Numbered from the stretch's first letter, positions 53,672 to 63,374 are shown. The stretch is 64,000 nt of DNA from Catalinimonas niigatensis (GCF_030506285.1 NZ_CP119422.1:5939501-6003500), one strand, 5' to 3'. Notes: generated from the letters alone by a model not told the origin. Made by a program: numbers and translations.

Positions 53672-54429
53672 GAGTAACTTTTTTAGGTACTGGTACATCG
53701 CAAGGTGTACCGGTGATCAACTGCCAGTGTGTAGTATGTAGCTCCATGGATTATCGGGATAAGCGGCTGCGGTCTTCAATACATATTGAAGTAAATGGCA
53801 AAAGTTTTATCATAGATTCAGGGCCTGACTTCAGGCAACAGGTGCTTGGCAATCAAATCACTCAACTGGATGCCCTTATCTTTACCCACCAGCACAAAGA
53901 TCATATTGCAGGTATGGACGACGTGAGAGGTTTCAACTTTTCACAACAAAAAGACATGCCTGTTTTTGCGACTCATGAGGTGATCCAACAATTAAAACAG
54001 GAATTTGCTTATGTTTTTGCTGCTGACAGCTACCCGGGTGTGCCCAGAGTGCTTGTGCATGAGATAGAAAATAAGCCTTTTGAAGCAGAAGGCGTAGCAT
54101 TTACCCCTATACAGGTATTGCATTACAAACTGCCCGTATTTGGCTACCGCGTACAAAACTTTACCTATATCACGGACGCTAAATCTGTTGCTGAGGAAGA
54201 GAAAGAAAAAATGAAAGGTACGGAAGTGCTGGTATTGAATGCTCTACAGCATAAGCAGCATCTATCTCATTTTACGCTGGAAGAATCTTTGGAATTAATT
54301 GAAGAGATTCAACCTCGCCAGGCTTATCTTACCCATATCAGTCATAATTTAGGAACACATCAGGAAGTAAACCGCCTTCTTCCTCCTCATGTAAAACTAG
54401 CTTATGATAGTTTAAGGATTGAAATATAA
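53668..54429 (+). CDS. PhnP-like MBL-fold metallohydrolase
   Basis: MBL-fold phosphodiesterase-type protein: VTFLGTGTSQGVPV, CQCVVCSSMDYRDKRLRSS (a Cys pair as in PhnP-like members), the metal motif FTHQHKDHIAGMDD and the late ligand region YLTHISHNLGTH. Start is TTG at 53668, overlapping the previous stop as TTGA; the family opens exactly here with [M]RVTFLGTGTSQG. 253 residues. PhnP acts on cyclic phosphodiesters in phosphonate use, but this subgroup is widespread with uncertain substrate. Confidence 0.9.
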   Translation: MRVTFLGTGTSQGVPVINCQCVVCSSMDYRDKRLRSSIHIEVNGKSFIIDSGPDFRQQVLGNQITQLDALIFTHQHKDHIAGMDDVRGFNFSQQKDMPVFATHEVIQQLKQEFAYVFAADSYPGVPRVLVHEIENKPFEAEGVAFTPIQVLHYKLPVFGYRVQNFTYITDAKSVAEEEKEKMKGTEVLVLNALQHKQHLSHFTLEESLELIEEIQPRQAYLTHISHNLGTHQEVNRLLPPHVKLAYDSLRIEI

Positions 54430-54624
54430 ATTTTTTTCAGGTCAATTTTCGCCTCTTTTTTTCATGCAATTTGCCTGACTTTCAGGCGTATATAGTGCGC
54501 GAACTAAGTTAAAACCTTAACTGTTCCTTTTCTGAATATACTTGCATTAAGAATAAGAAATCCTCAATTTAGAGCGTTCAAGGCAAAAAATTACGGATAA
54601 TAAGTCTTTTCTGATAAAACATAT

Positions 54625-56487
54625 ATGACTAACAACAATCATAGTAATTATACGGAGGAAAGCATACGGTCACTGGACTGGCGAGAGCATATAAGACTCA
54701 GACCTGGTATGTATATTGGTAAGCTGGGTGATGGTTCGTCTTTTGATGACGGTATCTATGTACTGGTAAAAGAAGTCGTTGACAATAGTATTGACGAGCA
54801 TGTGATGGGCTTTGGCAAAACCATAGATATCAAAGTTACGGAAAAGCATGTGGAGATCAGAGACTATGGTCGTGGCATCCCTTTGGGTAAAGTGATAGAT
54901 TGTGTATCTAAAATCAATACCGGAGGTAAATACGATTCCAAAGCCTTTCAAAAGTCAGTAGGTTTGAATGGGGTAGGTACCAAGGCCGTTAATGCGTTGT
55001 CAGAGCATTTCAAAGTGCAATCGTTTCGTGACGGACAGACCAAAATCGCGGAATTTGAGCGAGGTGTGATAAAAAAAGATGCGAAACTCACTAAGTCTGA
55101 AGAGAAAAATGGTACGCTCATCATATTTGAACCGGACGAAGAAATTTTCAAACACTTTCATTATCGTCCTCAGTTTCTGGAAAATCAGATCTGGAATTAT
55201 GTATACCTGAACTCTGGCCTTACCATTAATTTTAATGGCAAAAAATTTCATTCTGAAAATGGCCTCTTGGATCTTCTTTCCAACAAAACTTCTGAAGATA
55301 GTCTACGCTATCCTATCATTCATCTGAAAGGGAATGATATTGAAGTTGCCATGTCGCATACCAACCAGTATGGAGAAGAGTATTACTCTTTTGTAAATGG
55401 GCAGTATACAACGCAGGGTGGTACACACCTTTCTGCCTTTAGAGAGGCAGTAGTGAAAACCGTTCGTGAATTTTATAACAAAAATTTTGATGCCTCTGAT
55501 ATTCGTGCATCTATCGTAGCAGCTATCTCAGTAAGGGTGCAAGAGCCGGTTTTTGAGTCCCAGACCAAAACCAAGCTGGGTTCTCAGAATGTAGGCCCGG
55601 ATGGGCCAACCATGCGTACGTTTATCAATGATTTTATTAAGAGCGAGCTTGATAACTATCTCCACAGACATCAGGATGCAGCAAATGCCCTTTTAAAACG
55701 AATTCAACAGTCAGAGCGTGAGCGAAAAGAGATCGCCGGTATCAAGAAATTAGCCAACGATCGGGCCAAGAAAGCTAACCTGCATAACAAAAAACTGCGT
55801 GACTGCCGCATTCACTTTGATGATAAAAAGGCTGATAAAATAGACGATACCATGATCTTTATCACCGAGGGTGATTCTGCCAGTGGATCTATCACCAAGT
55901 CAAGGGATGTACAAACGCAGGCTGTATTTAGTTTAAGAGGTAAGCCTCTGAATTGCTTTTCTCTGACCAAGAAAGTAGTATACGAAAATGAAGAGTTCAA
56001 CCTGCTCCAGCATGCACTGAATATAGAGGATGGGCTAGAGGGCTTGCGTTACCGCAAGATCATCATTGCTACAGATGCCGACGTGGATGGTATGCACATT
56101 CGTCTGCTGTTGCTCACGTTCTTTCTACAGTTTTTTCCTGATCTTGTTCGCAATGGTCATCTCTATATTTTGGATACACCATTGTTTAGGGTCAGAAATA
56201 AGAAAGAGACTATTTACTGCTATTCTGAAGAAGAAAAACGCCAGGCTGTTGAGAAGTTAGGTAGCAAACCGGAAATTACCCGATTTAAAGGTTTGGGAGA
56301 GATTTCTCCGGATGAATTTGGCGCTTTTATCGGGGAAGACATCAGGCTTCAGCCCATCATTGTAGATGATAAAGTAAGTATCATTAAGCTATTGACATTC
56401 TATATGGGGAAAAACACACCTGACAGGCAGGTCTTTATTATTGATCGTCTGAGGGTAGAGAAAGATCTGGTGAAGGAGGCTGTATAG
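54625..56487 (+). CDS. parE: DNA topoisomerase IV subunit B
   Basis: ATPase subunit of a type IIA topoisomerase. The GHKL ATP site is visible ([34 protein letters not shown]), then the transducer and the TOPRIM domain ([29 protein letters not shown]). 620 residues, without the extra domain of long GyrB. The choice of topoisomerase IV over gyrase rests on length, the pairing with the 884-residue A subunit and the operon layout. A gene-free 195-base stretch precedes it and should hold the promoter. Confidence 0.93.
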   Translation: MTNNNHSNYTEESIRSLDWREHIRLRPGMYIGKLGDGSSFDDGIYVLVKEVVDNSIDEHVMGFGKTIDIKVTEKHVEIRDYGRGIPLGKVIDCVSKINTGGKYDSKAFQKSVGLNGVGTKAVNALSEHFKVQSFRDGQTKIAEFERGVIKKDAKLTKSEEKNGTLIIFEPDEEIFKHFHYRPQFLENQIWNYVYLNSGLTINFNGKKFHSENGLLDLLSNKTSEDSLRYPIIHLKGNDIEVAMSHTNQYGEEYYSFVNGQYTTQGGTHLSAFREAVVKTVREFYNKNFDASDIRASIVAAISVRVQEPVFESQTKTKLGSQNVGPDGPTMRTFINDFIKSELDNYLHRHQDAANALLKRIQQSERERKEIAGIKKLANDRAKKANLHNKKLRDCRIHFDDKKADKIDDTMIFITEGDSASGSITKSRDVQTQAVFSLRGKPLNCFSLTKKVVYENEEFNLLQHALNIEDGLEGLRYRKIIIATDADVDGMHIRLLLLTFFLQFFPDLVRNGHLYILDTPLFRVRNKKETIYCYSEEEKRQAVEKLGSKPEITRFKGLGEISPDEFGAFIGEDIRLQPIIVDDKVSIIKLLTFYMGKNTPDRQVFIIDRLRVEKDLVKEAV

Positions 56488-56504
56488 GTAAACAGAGTAA
56501 GGAT

Positions 56505-57161
56505 ATGCGCTTTCTCAACAATTTTTCTAACAAAGAGAGGATTCTTTTCTCATTCCTGGTTGTACTGGTGTTGATTAACATGCTGACACTGGTTACTTCC
56601 AGAAACCTGTCAGATTTTTCGTATGATTTCAAGTCTATGCTGGAAGACAGGCTCATACCTGCTTCTGATCTGGCCAAAATCCAGGAACAATTTTATAGAA
56701 ATAGAATCAATCTTGAAGAGCTCATTTATTTGGATGAGTACGAATATGAAAATGCAGAAACTGTAATTAGGCATATCAGAGAAAATGATCTTCGGATTGA
56801 CAGAATTGAAGATAAATATGCAAAAACGCATCTTACGGTAGATGAAGAGAACCAGTTGAAGGAATTCAATGAGCGTTTTAAGAATTATCGTGACATAGAG
56901 AATAAAATTATAAAGTATATAGAACATAATAAATTTCAGGAAGCAAGTAATGTGTATTTACACGAAAGTATACCCGCTTTTGAAAAACTATTGGATATCA
57001 CGCACAAACTGGAAGATATACAGCTAGTTGTAGGTAATAAATTATATCGGCATGCGCAAACGAAGGTCAGAAATATACAAGTACTGGCCTACCTTAGTCT
57101 TGGCATAGCCCTGATCATTACTGCCTATATACTGAAGGTTCTGCAATTTAAAGTGAAATGA
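56505..57161 (+). CDS. Membrane four-helix sensor-like protein
   Basis: A 218-residue protein with a membrane helix near the start (ILFSFLVVLVLINMLTL) and another at the end (VLAYLSLGIALIITAYIL), enclosing an extracytoplasmic helical domain of about 140 residues reminiscent of the four-helix-bundle sensor domain of chemoreceptors. No signalling domain follows the second helix. It lies between parE and parC on the same strand, 17 bases after parE and 25 before parC, so it is transcribed with them. No family name assigned. Confidence 0.75.
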   Translation: MRFLNNFSNKERILFSFLVVLVLINMLTLVTSRNLSDFSYDFKSMLEDRLIPASDLAKIQEQFYRNRINLEELIYLDEYEYENAETVIRHIRENDLRIDRIEDKYAKTHLTVDEENQLKEFNERFKNYRDIENKIIKYIEHNKFQEASNVYLHESIPAFEKLLDITHKLEDIQLVVGNKLYRHAQTKVRNIQVLAYLSLGIALIITAYILKVLQFKVK

Positions 57162-57186
57162 ATGAGTAGCAGAAATAAGAAATAAT

Positions 57187-59841
57187 ATGAGCGAAATAGA
57201 CGAAGAACAACTACCGGCAAGTGAGAGGATTGAAGGCATGTACGAGAATTGGTTTCTTGAATATGCTTCTTATGTAATTCTGGAAAGAGCAGTACCGGCT
57301 ATAGAAGATGGTTTGAAACCAGTACAAAGGCGTATCCTTCATGCAATGAAGGAAATGGACGATGGACGTTTTAATAAGGTAGCCAATATTATTGGGCAAA
57401 CGATGCAGTATCACCCTCATGGGGATGCTTCAATTGGGGAAGCCATGGTAGGTTTGGGACAGAAAGACCTGCTGATTGAAACTCAGGGAAACTGGGGTGA
57501 TTTGCGTACCGGGGATAATGCCGCTGCTCCCCGATACATTGAGGCCAGGTTATCCAAGTTTGCTTTGGAAGTGGTATTTAATCAGCAAACTACGGATTGG
57601 CAACTCTCTTATGATGGACGTAAAAAGGAGCCGGTTACTTTTCCGGTAAAGTTTCCATTGTTGCTTGCACAAGGCGTAGAGGGTATTGCGGTAGGTTTAT
57701 CTACCCGTATCTTACCTCACAATTTTTGTGAACTTATCCAGGCATCCATAGATCTTTTGCGCAATAAAAAGATCAATCTTCTGCCGGACTTTCCTGCCGG
57801 AGGAATGGCAGATTTCTCAGATTATAATGAAGGCCAAAGAGGAGGAAAAGTAAGGATAAGGGCTACGATTGAGGAGTATGATAAGAAAACACTCATTATC
57901 AAAGATATCCCTTATGGTGCTACAACCAACAGCCTGATTGATTCTATTCTGAAGGCAAATGACAAAGGTAAAATCAAGGTCAAGAAAGTAGTGGACAATA
58001 CCGCCAAAGATGTAGAGATACTGGTATCCTTGGCGCCAGGCCAGTCACCGGATATTACTAAAGATGCTCTCTATGCATTTACTGATTGTGAAGTATCTAT
58101 TTCTCCCAATACCTGTGTTATTGTCGGTGACAAGCCACGCTTTCTGGGCGTAAATGAACTTTTAAGAATCAATACCGAGCAAACAGTTGAGCTCCTGAAG
58201 CGTGAACTGGAAATCAGGTATCAGGAGTTACTGGAAAAAATCTTGTTTGCCTCCCTGGAGAAGATTTTCATTGAAAACCGTATTTACCGTGATATTGAAG
58301 AAGCAGAAACCTGGGAGGATGTACTCAAGAGAATTGACAAGGGCTTAACACCATTCAAGAAAGATTTCTACAGAGAAATTACCCAGGATGACCTTGTTAG
58401 GCTAACTGAAATCAAAATCAAGCGCATTTCTAAGTTTGATAGCTTTAAGGCCGATGAACTGATGAAAAAATTGCAGGATGAGCTTGAACAAACTAAATAT
58501 GACCTGGAGAATATCCGTGATTATGCGATAAAATATTTCAAAAACCTGCTGGATAAGTATGGGAAAGGAAAAGAGCGTAAGACACTGATCAAAAATTTTG
58601 ATATAATCTCAGCAAATATTGTAGCGGCCAACAACGAAAAACTATACGTCAATTATAAAGATGGCTTCATTGGTTATGGTCTGAAAAAAGATGAGTTTGT
58701 TACAGAGTGTTCTGATATTGATGACGTTATCGTGTTCAGGGCAGATGGCAAATGCCTGGTCACCAAGATTGCTGACAAAGTATTTGTGGGCAAAGACATC
58801 ATCCATGTAGATATTTTTAGAAAAAATGATGAACGCCGGGTGTATAACATGATCTATGAAGATGGTAAATCCGGAAGGGCTATGGTCAAGCGTTTTCAGG
58901 TGTTGGCGATTACACGTGATAAGGAGTATGAGCTCACCAAAGGAAATAGCGGTTCAAAAGTTCACTATTTCTCAGCCAATCCTAATGCGGAAGCAGAAAT
59001 TGTGAGAGTTTATCTTTCAGGAAGATCTAAAGCTAAAGTCAAAGAATTTGATTTTGATTTTGCTACGCTGGACATCAAGGGTAGGGGAGCACAGGGTAAT
59101 ATCCTGACAAAATATCCTATCCGTAAAATTGTCAAAACAGCAGAGGGGGAATCTACTATGGGAGGTCTGGATATTTGGTATCATGATTTTATTGGTACGC
59201 TTAATACCGATGGCAGAGGACGGTATTTAGGAAAGTTTGAAGGAGAAGATCAGCTCCTTGCCATATATAAAGATGGCTGTTATGAGATGAAGTCTTATGA
59301 GCTTACCAATAAGTTTGATCCGGACAATATTGTATTACTGGAAAAATATGTAGCCAAGAAAACAGTGACGGCAGTTTATTATGATGGGATTTCTAAAAAC
59401 CATCTGGTAAAGAGGTTTCTGATAGAAACTACTTCTTCTGATCGCAAATTCTGTTTCATCACAGATGCCCGTAGCTCCAGGCTATTGCTGGCAACTACCA
59501 TGGACCAACCTCAGGCCGAGCTAACTTACAAAAAAGAAGGTGAGAGGCAGCATGAAAAAAATATCGTGGATTTGGATTTGATAGTAGATATCAAAGGATG
59601 GAAAGCTTTAGGGAATCAGTTGACTCCCCATAAAGTAAAAGACATACGTCTGATTGATGAAACACCGCCTACGTCTTCTGAAAAAAACAATACCAAGAAA
59701 GGTGCTGGTAAAGATGAAAATGAAGAGGATGAAGTTTCTACCGGTGATGAAATTGTATGGGAAATGAATAAAGAAAATAGTAGTAACTTGAATAAAAATG
59801 GAAAGCCATCTAAAGAGCAATTGGGCTTGTTCAAATCCTAA
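57187..59841 (+). CDS. parC: DNA topoisomerase IV subunit A
   Basis: DNA-cleaving subunit of the topoisomerase. The breakage-reunion domain begins with WFLEYASYVILERAVPAIED and GLKPVQRRILHAM, and the active-site Tyr is in AAPRYIEARLSKFA. The C-terminal pinwheel part follows after about residue 480, ending with an acidic, low-complexity tail (KDENEEDEVSTGDE) and GLFKS. 884 residues. Works with the parE product to remove positive supercoils and unlink replicated chromosomes. Followed by a strong terminator. Confidence 0.94.
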   Translation: MSEIDEEQLPASERIEGMYENWFLEYASYVILERAVPAIEDGLKPVQRRILHAMKEMDDGRFNKVANIIGQTMQYHPHGDASIGEAMVGLGQKDLLIETQGNWGDLRTGDNAAAPRYIEARLSKFALEVVFNQQTTDWQLSYDGRKKEPVTFPVKFPLLLAQGVEGIAVGLSTRILPHNFCELIQASIDLLRNKKINLLPDFPAGGMADFSDYNEGQRGGKVRIRATIEEYDKKTLIIKDIPYGATTNSLIDSILKANDKGKIKVKKVVDNTAKDVEILVSLAPGQSPDITKDALYAFTDCEVSISPNTCVIVGDKPRFLGVNELLRINTEQTVELLKRELEIRYQELLEKILFASLEKIFIENRIYRDIEEAETWEDVLKRIDKGLTPFKKDFYREITQDDLVRLTEIKIKRISKFDSFKADELMKKLQDELEQTKYDLENIRDYAIKYFKNLLDKYGKGKERKTLIKNFDIISANIVAANNEKLYVNYKDGFIGYGLKKDEFVTECSDIDDVIVFRADGKCLVTKIADKVFVGKDIIHVDIFRKNDERRVYNMIYEDGKSGRAMVKRFQVLAITRDKEYELTKGNSGSKVHYFSANPNAEAEIVRVYLSGRSKAKVKEFDFDFATLDIKGRGAQGNILTKYPIRKIVKTAEGESTMGGLDIWYHDFIGTLNTDGRGRYLGKFEGEDQLLAIYKDGCYEMKSYELTNKFDPDNIVLLEKYVAKKTVTAVYYDGISKNHLVKRFLIETTSSDRKFCFITDARSSRLLLATTMDQPQAELTYKKEGERQHEKNIVDLDLIVDIKGWKALGNQLTPHKVKDIRLIDETPPTSSEKNNTKKGAGKDENEEDEVSTGDEIVWEMNKENSSNLNKNGKPSKEQLGLFKS

Positions 59842-59867
59842 GCTATTTTGATACTAGTCCCTCACTC

Positions 59868-59899
59868 AAAGCCTGAAAGTTTTTTCAGGCTTTTTTTTT
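59868..59899 (+). terminator. Intrinsic terminator after parC
   Basis: AAAGCCTGAAA (59868-59878) pairs with TTTCAGGCTTT (59883-59893) and runs into nine or more T, 27 bases past the stop. Confidence 0.92.
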
Positions 59900-60023
59900 G
59901 AGCATGCCTGACTTAAGTAAGCTTAAGTTTAAACAAAACCATATACCAAAACATTTATGGTTATCTACTTATTTATATTGACAAGTGACAGTACATTTTT
60001 TTAGCATCAAAAATTTTTTTTAT

Positions 60024-60767
60024 ATGCACACCTCAAATTTTAAATCTTATCAAGCAGGAAGTTATTCATTACTATTTGTCTGTTTCTTTTTTTTATTTTG
60101 TTTTAGCTCACTACATGAGGTAGAGGCTCAGGATGCTCAGGCGCAGCAGTCAGAAGCGGTACAAGAGGCAGTAGAGGAGGCAACAAATCCTGCACAACAG
60201 GTTCCTGATGAAATACCGGTAGACCCACAAAGTGTAGCAAACGGAAGTAGCCTATTTGGCCAGCATTGCACTGTCTGTCATATGGTGGAGAAGCAACTCA
60301 TCGGTCCGGCACTGGCGAGTGTACATAACCGTCGTCCTATACCCTGGCTTCTGCAGTTTATTAAAAATTCACAGTACGTAATCAATGAAACGGATGATGA
60401 GTACGCGCAGCATCTTTTTAGTGAATATAACGAAGTGCTGATGCCTCAGTTTAATTTTCTATCCAACGAAGATATCTATGATATACTCTCTTATATCAAA
60501 TCTGAATCAGCTTCGCCCACCACTGCAGGAGGCGTAAATGGCGTAGACGAAGAGACTGTAACCCGGCCTCAGGATGAGTATGCTGATCCTGATGGTGAAG
60601 ATACTTATACTCAGGAAGCTCAAAACAACGGCATTGTTCCTAATTCAGTAACAGGTACTTCTATTGTTCTCTTGATTGTATTTGGGTTATCATTGATTGC
60701 GGTTGTTGTTTCTTTGGTATTCATCATCAAAGGAATGAAAAAAAGAAAAATCAAAGAAAAAGCGTAA
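60024..60767 (+). CDS. Membrane-anchored cytochrome c
   Basis: Exported c-type cytochrome. Signal-like hydrophobic segment at the start (YSLLFVCFFFLFCFSS), haem-attachment motif CTVCH, family context LIGPALASVHNRRPIPWLLQFIKNSQ and the axial Met in EVLMPQFNFL. An acidic linker follows, then a C-terminal membrane helix (VTGTSIVLLIVFGLSLIAVV) with a Lys-rich end inside. ATG 60024 is preferred to a GTG at 59985. The single haem and both anchors suggest a respiratory electron carrier or a subunit of a terminal oxidase branch; no partner is adjacent. Confidence 0.88.
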   Translation: MHTSNFKSYQAGSYSLLFVCFFFLFCFSSLHEVEAQDAQAQQSEAVQEAVEEATNPAQQVPDEIPVDPQSVANGSSLFGQHCTVCHMVEKQLIGPALASVHNRRPIPWLLQFIKNSQYVINETDDEYAQHLFSEYNEVLMPQFNFLSNEDIYDILSYIKSESASPTTAGGVNGVDEETVTRPQDEYADPDGEDTYTQEAQNNGIVPNSVTGTSIVLLIVFGLSLIAVVVSLVFIIKGMKKRKIKEKA

Positions 60768-60946
60768 AATCCTATTCATCTTAACCAGCAGTGATTTTGT
60801 CTTTTAACCGGACAAAAAGGAGAGAATTGGTCCTAAACCTATACTGCCTGAAGCTTATAGTATGGTTTAGATAAAAATTTATTTAACTTTCCCGCACAAA
60901 AGATCAATACTGAACAATCAATTTTTTACGGTTAAGTTGAATTTTT

Positions 60947-61150
60947 ATGAAAAAAGGAATTGGTATTATTTTAACATTGCTGGGGCTCATCGCAACTATC
61001 ATTACAGGTATGCAGGTAGCAGATGATTCAGACAGCTTCAGTATTTTTGGCGCAGACGTAGTGGTAAGTCAGGCTAACTATACACCCCTGATCATTAGTG
61101 TGGCAGTGTTGGTGATTGGGGTAATTCTCTGGACCAGTAGCAGAAAATGA
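60947..61150 (+). CDS. Small two-helix membrane protein
   Basis: A 67-residue protein with two membrane helices (IGIILTLLGLIATIITG and PLIISVAVLVIGVILW) joined by a polar loop. Resembles the DUF3185-type small membrane proteins, but this is only a resemblance. Followed by a long hairpin. Function unknown. Confidence 0.7.
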   Translation: MKKGIGIILTLLGLIATIITGMQVADDSDSFSIFGADVVVSQANYTPLIISVAVLVIGVILWTSSRK

Positions 61151-61170
61151 TAAAAAGAAGCAAAGATTAA

Positions 61171-61225
61171 GCTGAGACTTTAGCACTATGCTGCTTTGTC
61201 CATCATAGTGCATAAAAGTCTCAGC
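61171..61225. repeat. Long stem-loop behind the small membrane gene
   Basis: GCTGAGACTTT and GCACTATG on the left pair with CATAGTGC and AAAGTCTCAGC on the right, giving about 19 base pairs with a small internal offset and an apical loop of about 14 bases. It lies 20 bases past the stop of the small membrane protein. No T-run follows directly, so it is a terminator, an RNA structure or a remnant palindrome. Confidence 0.7.
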
Positions 61226-61596
61226 CAGCTTTCACATATCCAAAGTTTGTTAGCACGCTTACAAAGCACTCTATCTCACCAGTTCGCCTTTAAGCCCTTC
61301 ATCATAACGCTCCTGCTTGGCCTGAATCTCGGGCATTTCATAAAACAGCTTACATTATAAATAGCGTAGCATTCTAAGTGCACGATAAGATGAAGGACGC
61401 GTGACATATACGGCCTGGAGAGTATTGATGATCTGAAAAACTACCTCCATCTTTTCCGTCACCGCGAACCGCCTTAAGCGGTGTGACATTCCATGCCAGA
61501 CAGTCTCCACCTTTTGGAAAGCGGATAGGCTTCATAAGCATTGATGCTGCCAAAGTTTCAGCTTCCCCGGGCAGTAAGATTTTTCTAAGATAATCT
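61226..61596. other. Stretch with short remnants of minus-strand coding sequence
   Basis: No complete gene. Two minus-strand pieces look coding: 61271-61354 reading LFYEMPEIQAKQERYDEG to a TAG, and 61355-61450 reading MEVVFQIINTLQAVYVTR to a TAA. Both lack starts or partners and are probably decayed ends of lost genes. A 17-bp block (GGCTTCATAAGCATTGA, 61528-61544) recurs exactly inside the HepT gene (61831-61847). Confidence 0.4.
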
Positions 61597-61932
61597 CTAC
61601 AATTCTTGTTGATTTTCAATCTCTTCTTTCAGTTTTGGCAAATGCCTCTTTAGAATCATCCAAACGATCGCGTTATCTATACTGTCATAGGCATGAATCA
61701 ATCGGTTTCTGAATGCGATAATTTGCTTGTCGTGCTTAATAGCAATTACAGGTTCAGCTTTACGGAATTTGTTTAACGCTTCACCGATGATAGCCAACTG
61801 TCTTTCCACAGCACTTTGGCTTTTAAGATCGGCTTCATAAGCATTGAAAGTGTCTATCCCCTTTGTAAAATCTTCAATCAGGTCAATGGCTCTTACAATA
61901 TCAGACAAGTATTTTTTGCCCTTTTCCGTCAT
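61597..61932 (-). CDS. HepT-like ribonuclease toxin (DUF86)
   Basis: HEPN-domain toxin of the HepT type, 111 residues, all-helical. The RX4-6H catalytic pattern is present as RNRLIHAYDSI, with the family's IIGEALNKFRK ahead of it. It is encoded downstream of, and overlapping by 32 bases with, the MntA gene, the usual order of this toxin-antitoxin pair. In studied systems MntA AMPylates HepT to silence it. Toxin activity in this strain is inferred. Confidence 0.9.
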   Translation of the reverse strand: MTEKGKKYLSDIVRAIDLIEDFTKGIDTFNAYEADLKSQSAVERQLAIIGEALNKFRKAEPVIAIKHDKQIIAFRNRLIHAYDSIDNAIVWMILKRHLPKLKEEIENQQEL

Positions 61933-62236
61933 AAATCAGAATTTTAGTTTGATCAATATGCTTTTTCAGAATAGGGTTTTTAATAGAAGTATCAGTTAAC
62001 AAATCTACTTTGCGGTGAAAAAAAGCTTCAAGTTTATCCCAGAAAGACATTAGTTTTTCACCACGTTCAATAGGGTCATCCTCGTCAATTTCAACAAGAA
62101 GATCAATATCACTTGTCTTTTCATTAAAATGCTCCGTGATAGATGAGCCAAAGGCATACAGGGTCTTTACTTGATGGGCTTGACATAAAGACAAAAAATC
62201 ACTGCTTCTGCTTTGTATGGCTTGTTGTAGTTTCAT
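61901..62236 (-). CDS. MntA-like nucleotidyltransferase antitoxin
   Basis: Minimal nucleotidyltransferase, 111 residues, with the GSX10DXD motif (GSSITEHFNEKTSDIDL) as the catalytic core. It neutralises the HepT-like toxin encoded immediately behind it; their 32-base overlap indicates translational coupling. ATG at 62236. The gene-free region to its right (62237-62658) would hold the promoter. Confidence 0.9.
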   Translation of the reverse strand: MKLQQAIQSRSSDFLSLCQAHQVKTLYAFGSSITEHFNEKTSDIDLLVEIDEDDPIERGEKLMSFWDKLEAFFHRKVDLLTDTSIKNPILKKHIDQTKILIYDGKGQKILV

Positions 62237-62658
62237 TACTCCAAGATAAGCATTTTTTCAAATCAGAAAACTAAATGACAGGCAATTGCCATTGAAGTTC
62301 ATTGCTCACCTACAGAAAGTAGCTTCCTTTGCATAATTAGGGCTAATACAAAGATATAATCCACATTTTTAGCATCCATTTCCGGAAGCTGAAAACTAAC
62401 GGTATATGTATATGAAAGAGAAGGCAATGAGGGTTGTTTGAAGGAAAATGTAGGTTGAGAAGGAGTTTAGGGAGTGTTCAGCTACTTTTTTCAAACGGTC
62501 AGGTACTTTTCGGAAACGCAAAGGAGCGTTTTTAAAATGGTACTGACCATTTGGGGGTAAATATGGGGTAAAAAAAAGGTCAAAAACGCAAAAAGCCCGT
62601 CAGCAATGCCGACGGGCTTCAGCCCTCCACGAGGGTGTATTGAGTAGTTATGCGTGGT
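62237..62658. other. Gene-free stretch
   Basis: Between the MntA start and the HU gene's stop. It contains the HU terminator (62588-62619); otherwise I see no gene. A minor repeated phrase TCAGGTACTTTTC / GGTACTGACC lies at about 62500-62550. Confidence 0.5.
62588..62619 (-). terminator. Terminator of the HU-family gene
   Basis: GCCCGTC (62595-62601) pairs with GACGGGC (62611-62617); read on the minus strand the stem is followed by a T-run. About 40 bases past the HU stop at 62659. Confidence 0.88.
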
Positions 62659-63072
62659 TTAAACCTGTTCAGGGGCTGGACTTGCCGCCTTCTTTACTTT
62701 ACTGTATTTGAGTACTTTCAGGGTTTCCTGTAGTTCTGAGCCGGGCGTAAAGATGTACTTCGCTTTCTTGATCTTGCTGGCATTCACTTCTTCTTCCGTA
62801 TCACAGCCTTCGCTGCTCAGGCTGATCCTCAACGAACCCAGCTCTCCCAAACGTACAATCGCTCCCTCTTCAATGTGCCGGGGGATAATCATCACCAATG
62901 ATTCCAGCGTAGCAATCACATCGGGCATACTTACCGTAGTGATCTCAGCAATTTGTTTAGCCATCTTACGAATGGTCACTTCGCCACTGCTGTGTGCTGT
63001 TGCATAATACTTTTTGGGCTGCGTCTTCTTCTGAGGGTTGATCTTCGCCACTACATTAAAAGGTATACTCAT
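62659..63072 (-). CDS. HU-family DNA-binding protein (Bacteroidota type)
   Basis: Nucleoid-type DNA-binding protein, 137 residues, of the HU-like family common in Bacteroidota. Recognisable parts are KKYYATAHSSGEVTIRKMAKQIAE near the start, SMPDVIATLESLVMIIP and VRLGELGSLRISLSSEG, and a Lys/Ala-rich C-terminal tail (KVKKAASPAPEQV). It probably bends DNA and shapes the nucleoid. Transcribed alone with its own terminator. Confidence 0.9.
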   Translation of the reverse strand: MSIPFNVVAKINPQKKTQPKKYYATAHSSGEVTIRKMAKQIAEITTVSMPDVIATLESLVMIIPRHIEEGAIVRLGELGSLRISLSSEGCDTEEEVNASKIKKAKYIFTPGSELQETLKVLKYSKVKKAASPAPEQV

Positions 63073-63374
63073 CTCAGTCTCTTTTTGTGGTTTACACTTT
63101 TTTTAAACATTGTTTATCAAATGCACGGCCACTACGCATGAGGAAAGTATAGCTGTTTTAGCAAATATTACCGGCGTACTCTTTTTCAAGTAATGCAAAA
63201 AGGAGGAAGGGGGTAAATACTAATAAAGTGAAGATGGTGATTCCTTGCTTTTCAAACGCTGGAAAAGTATCGCTTCAAGAACTTCTATTTTCTCTCCTGA
63301 CCGCTGATCTTATAAAAAAAGCCCCACATCTATAAAGAAGTGAGGCTTGCTCATGTATCCTTACACCAAAAGGA
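63073..63374. other. Gene-free stretch
   Basis: Holds the HU leader and the terminator of the right-edge oxidoreductase; no gene or repeat seen. Confidence 0.55.
63314..63350 (-). terminator. Terminator of the right-edge oxidoreductase
   Basis: AAGCCCCAC (63319-63327) pairs with GTGAGGCTT (63340-63348); the A-run at 63314-63320 becomes the T-tail on the minus strand. Confidence 0.85.

Noticed and set aside
61374-61619. An 81-codon open frame on the minus strand next to the HepT gene.
   Set aside because: The product looks like a chance frame, and different frames in the same stretch look equally coding; treated as decayed sequence.
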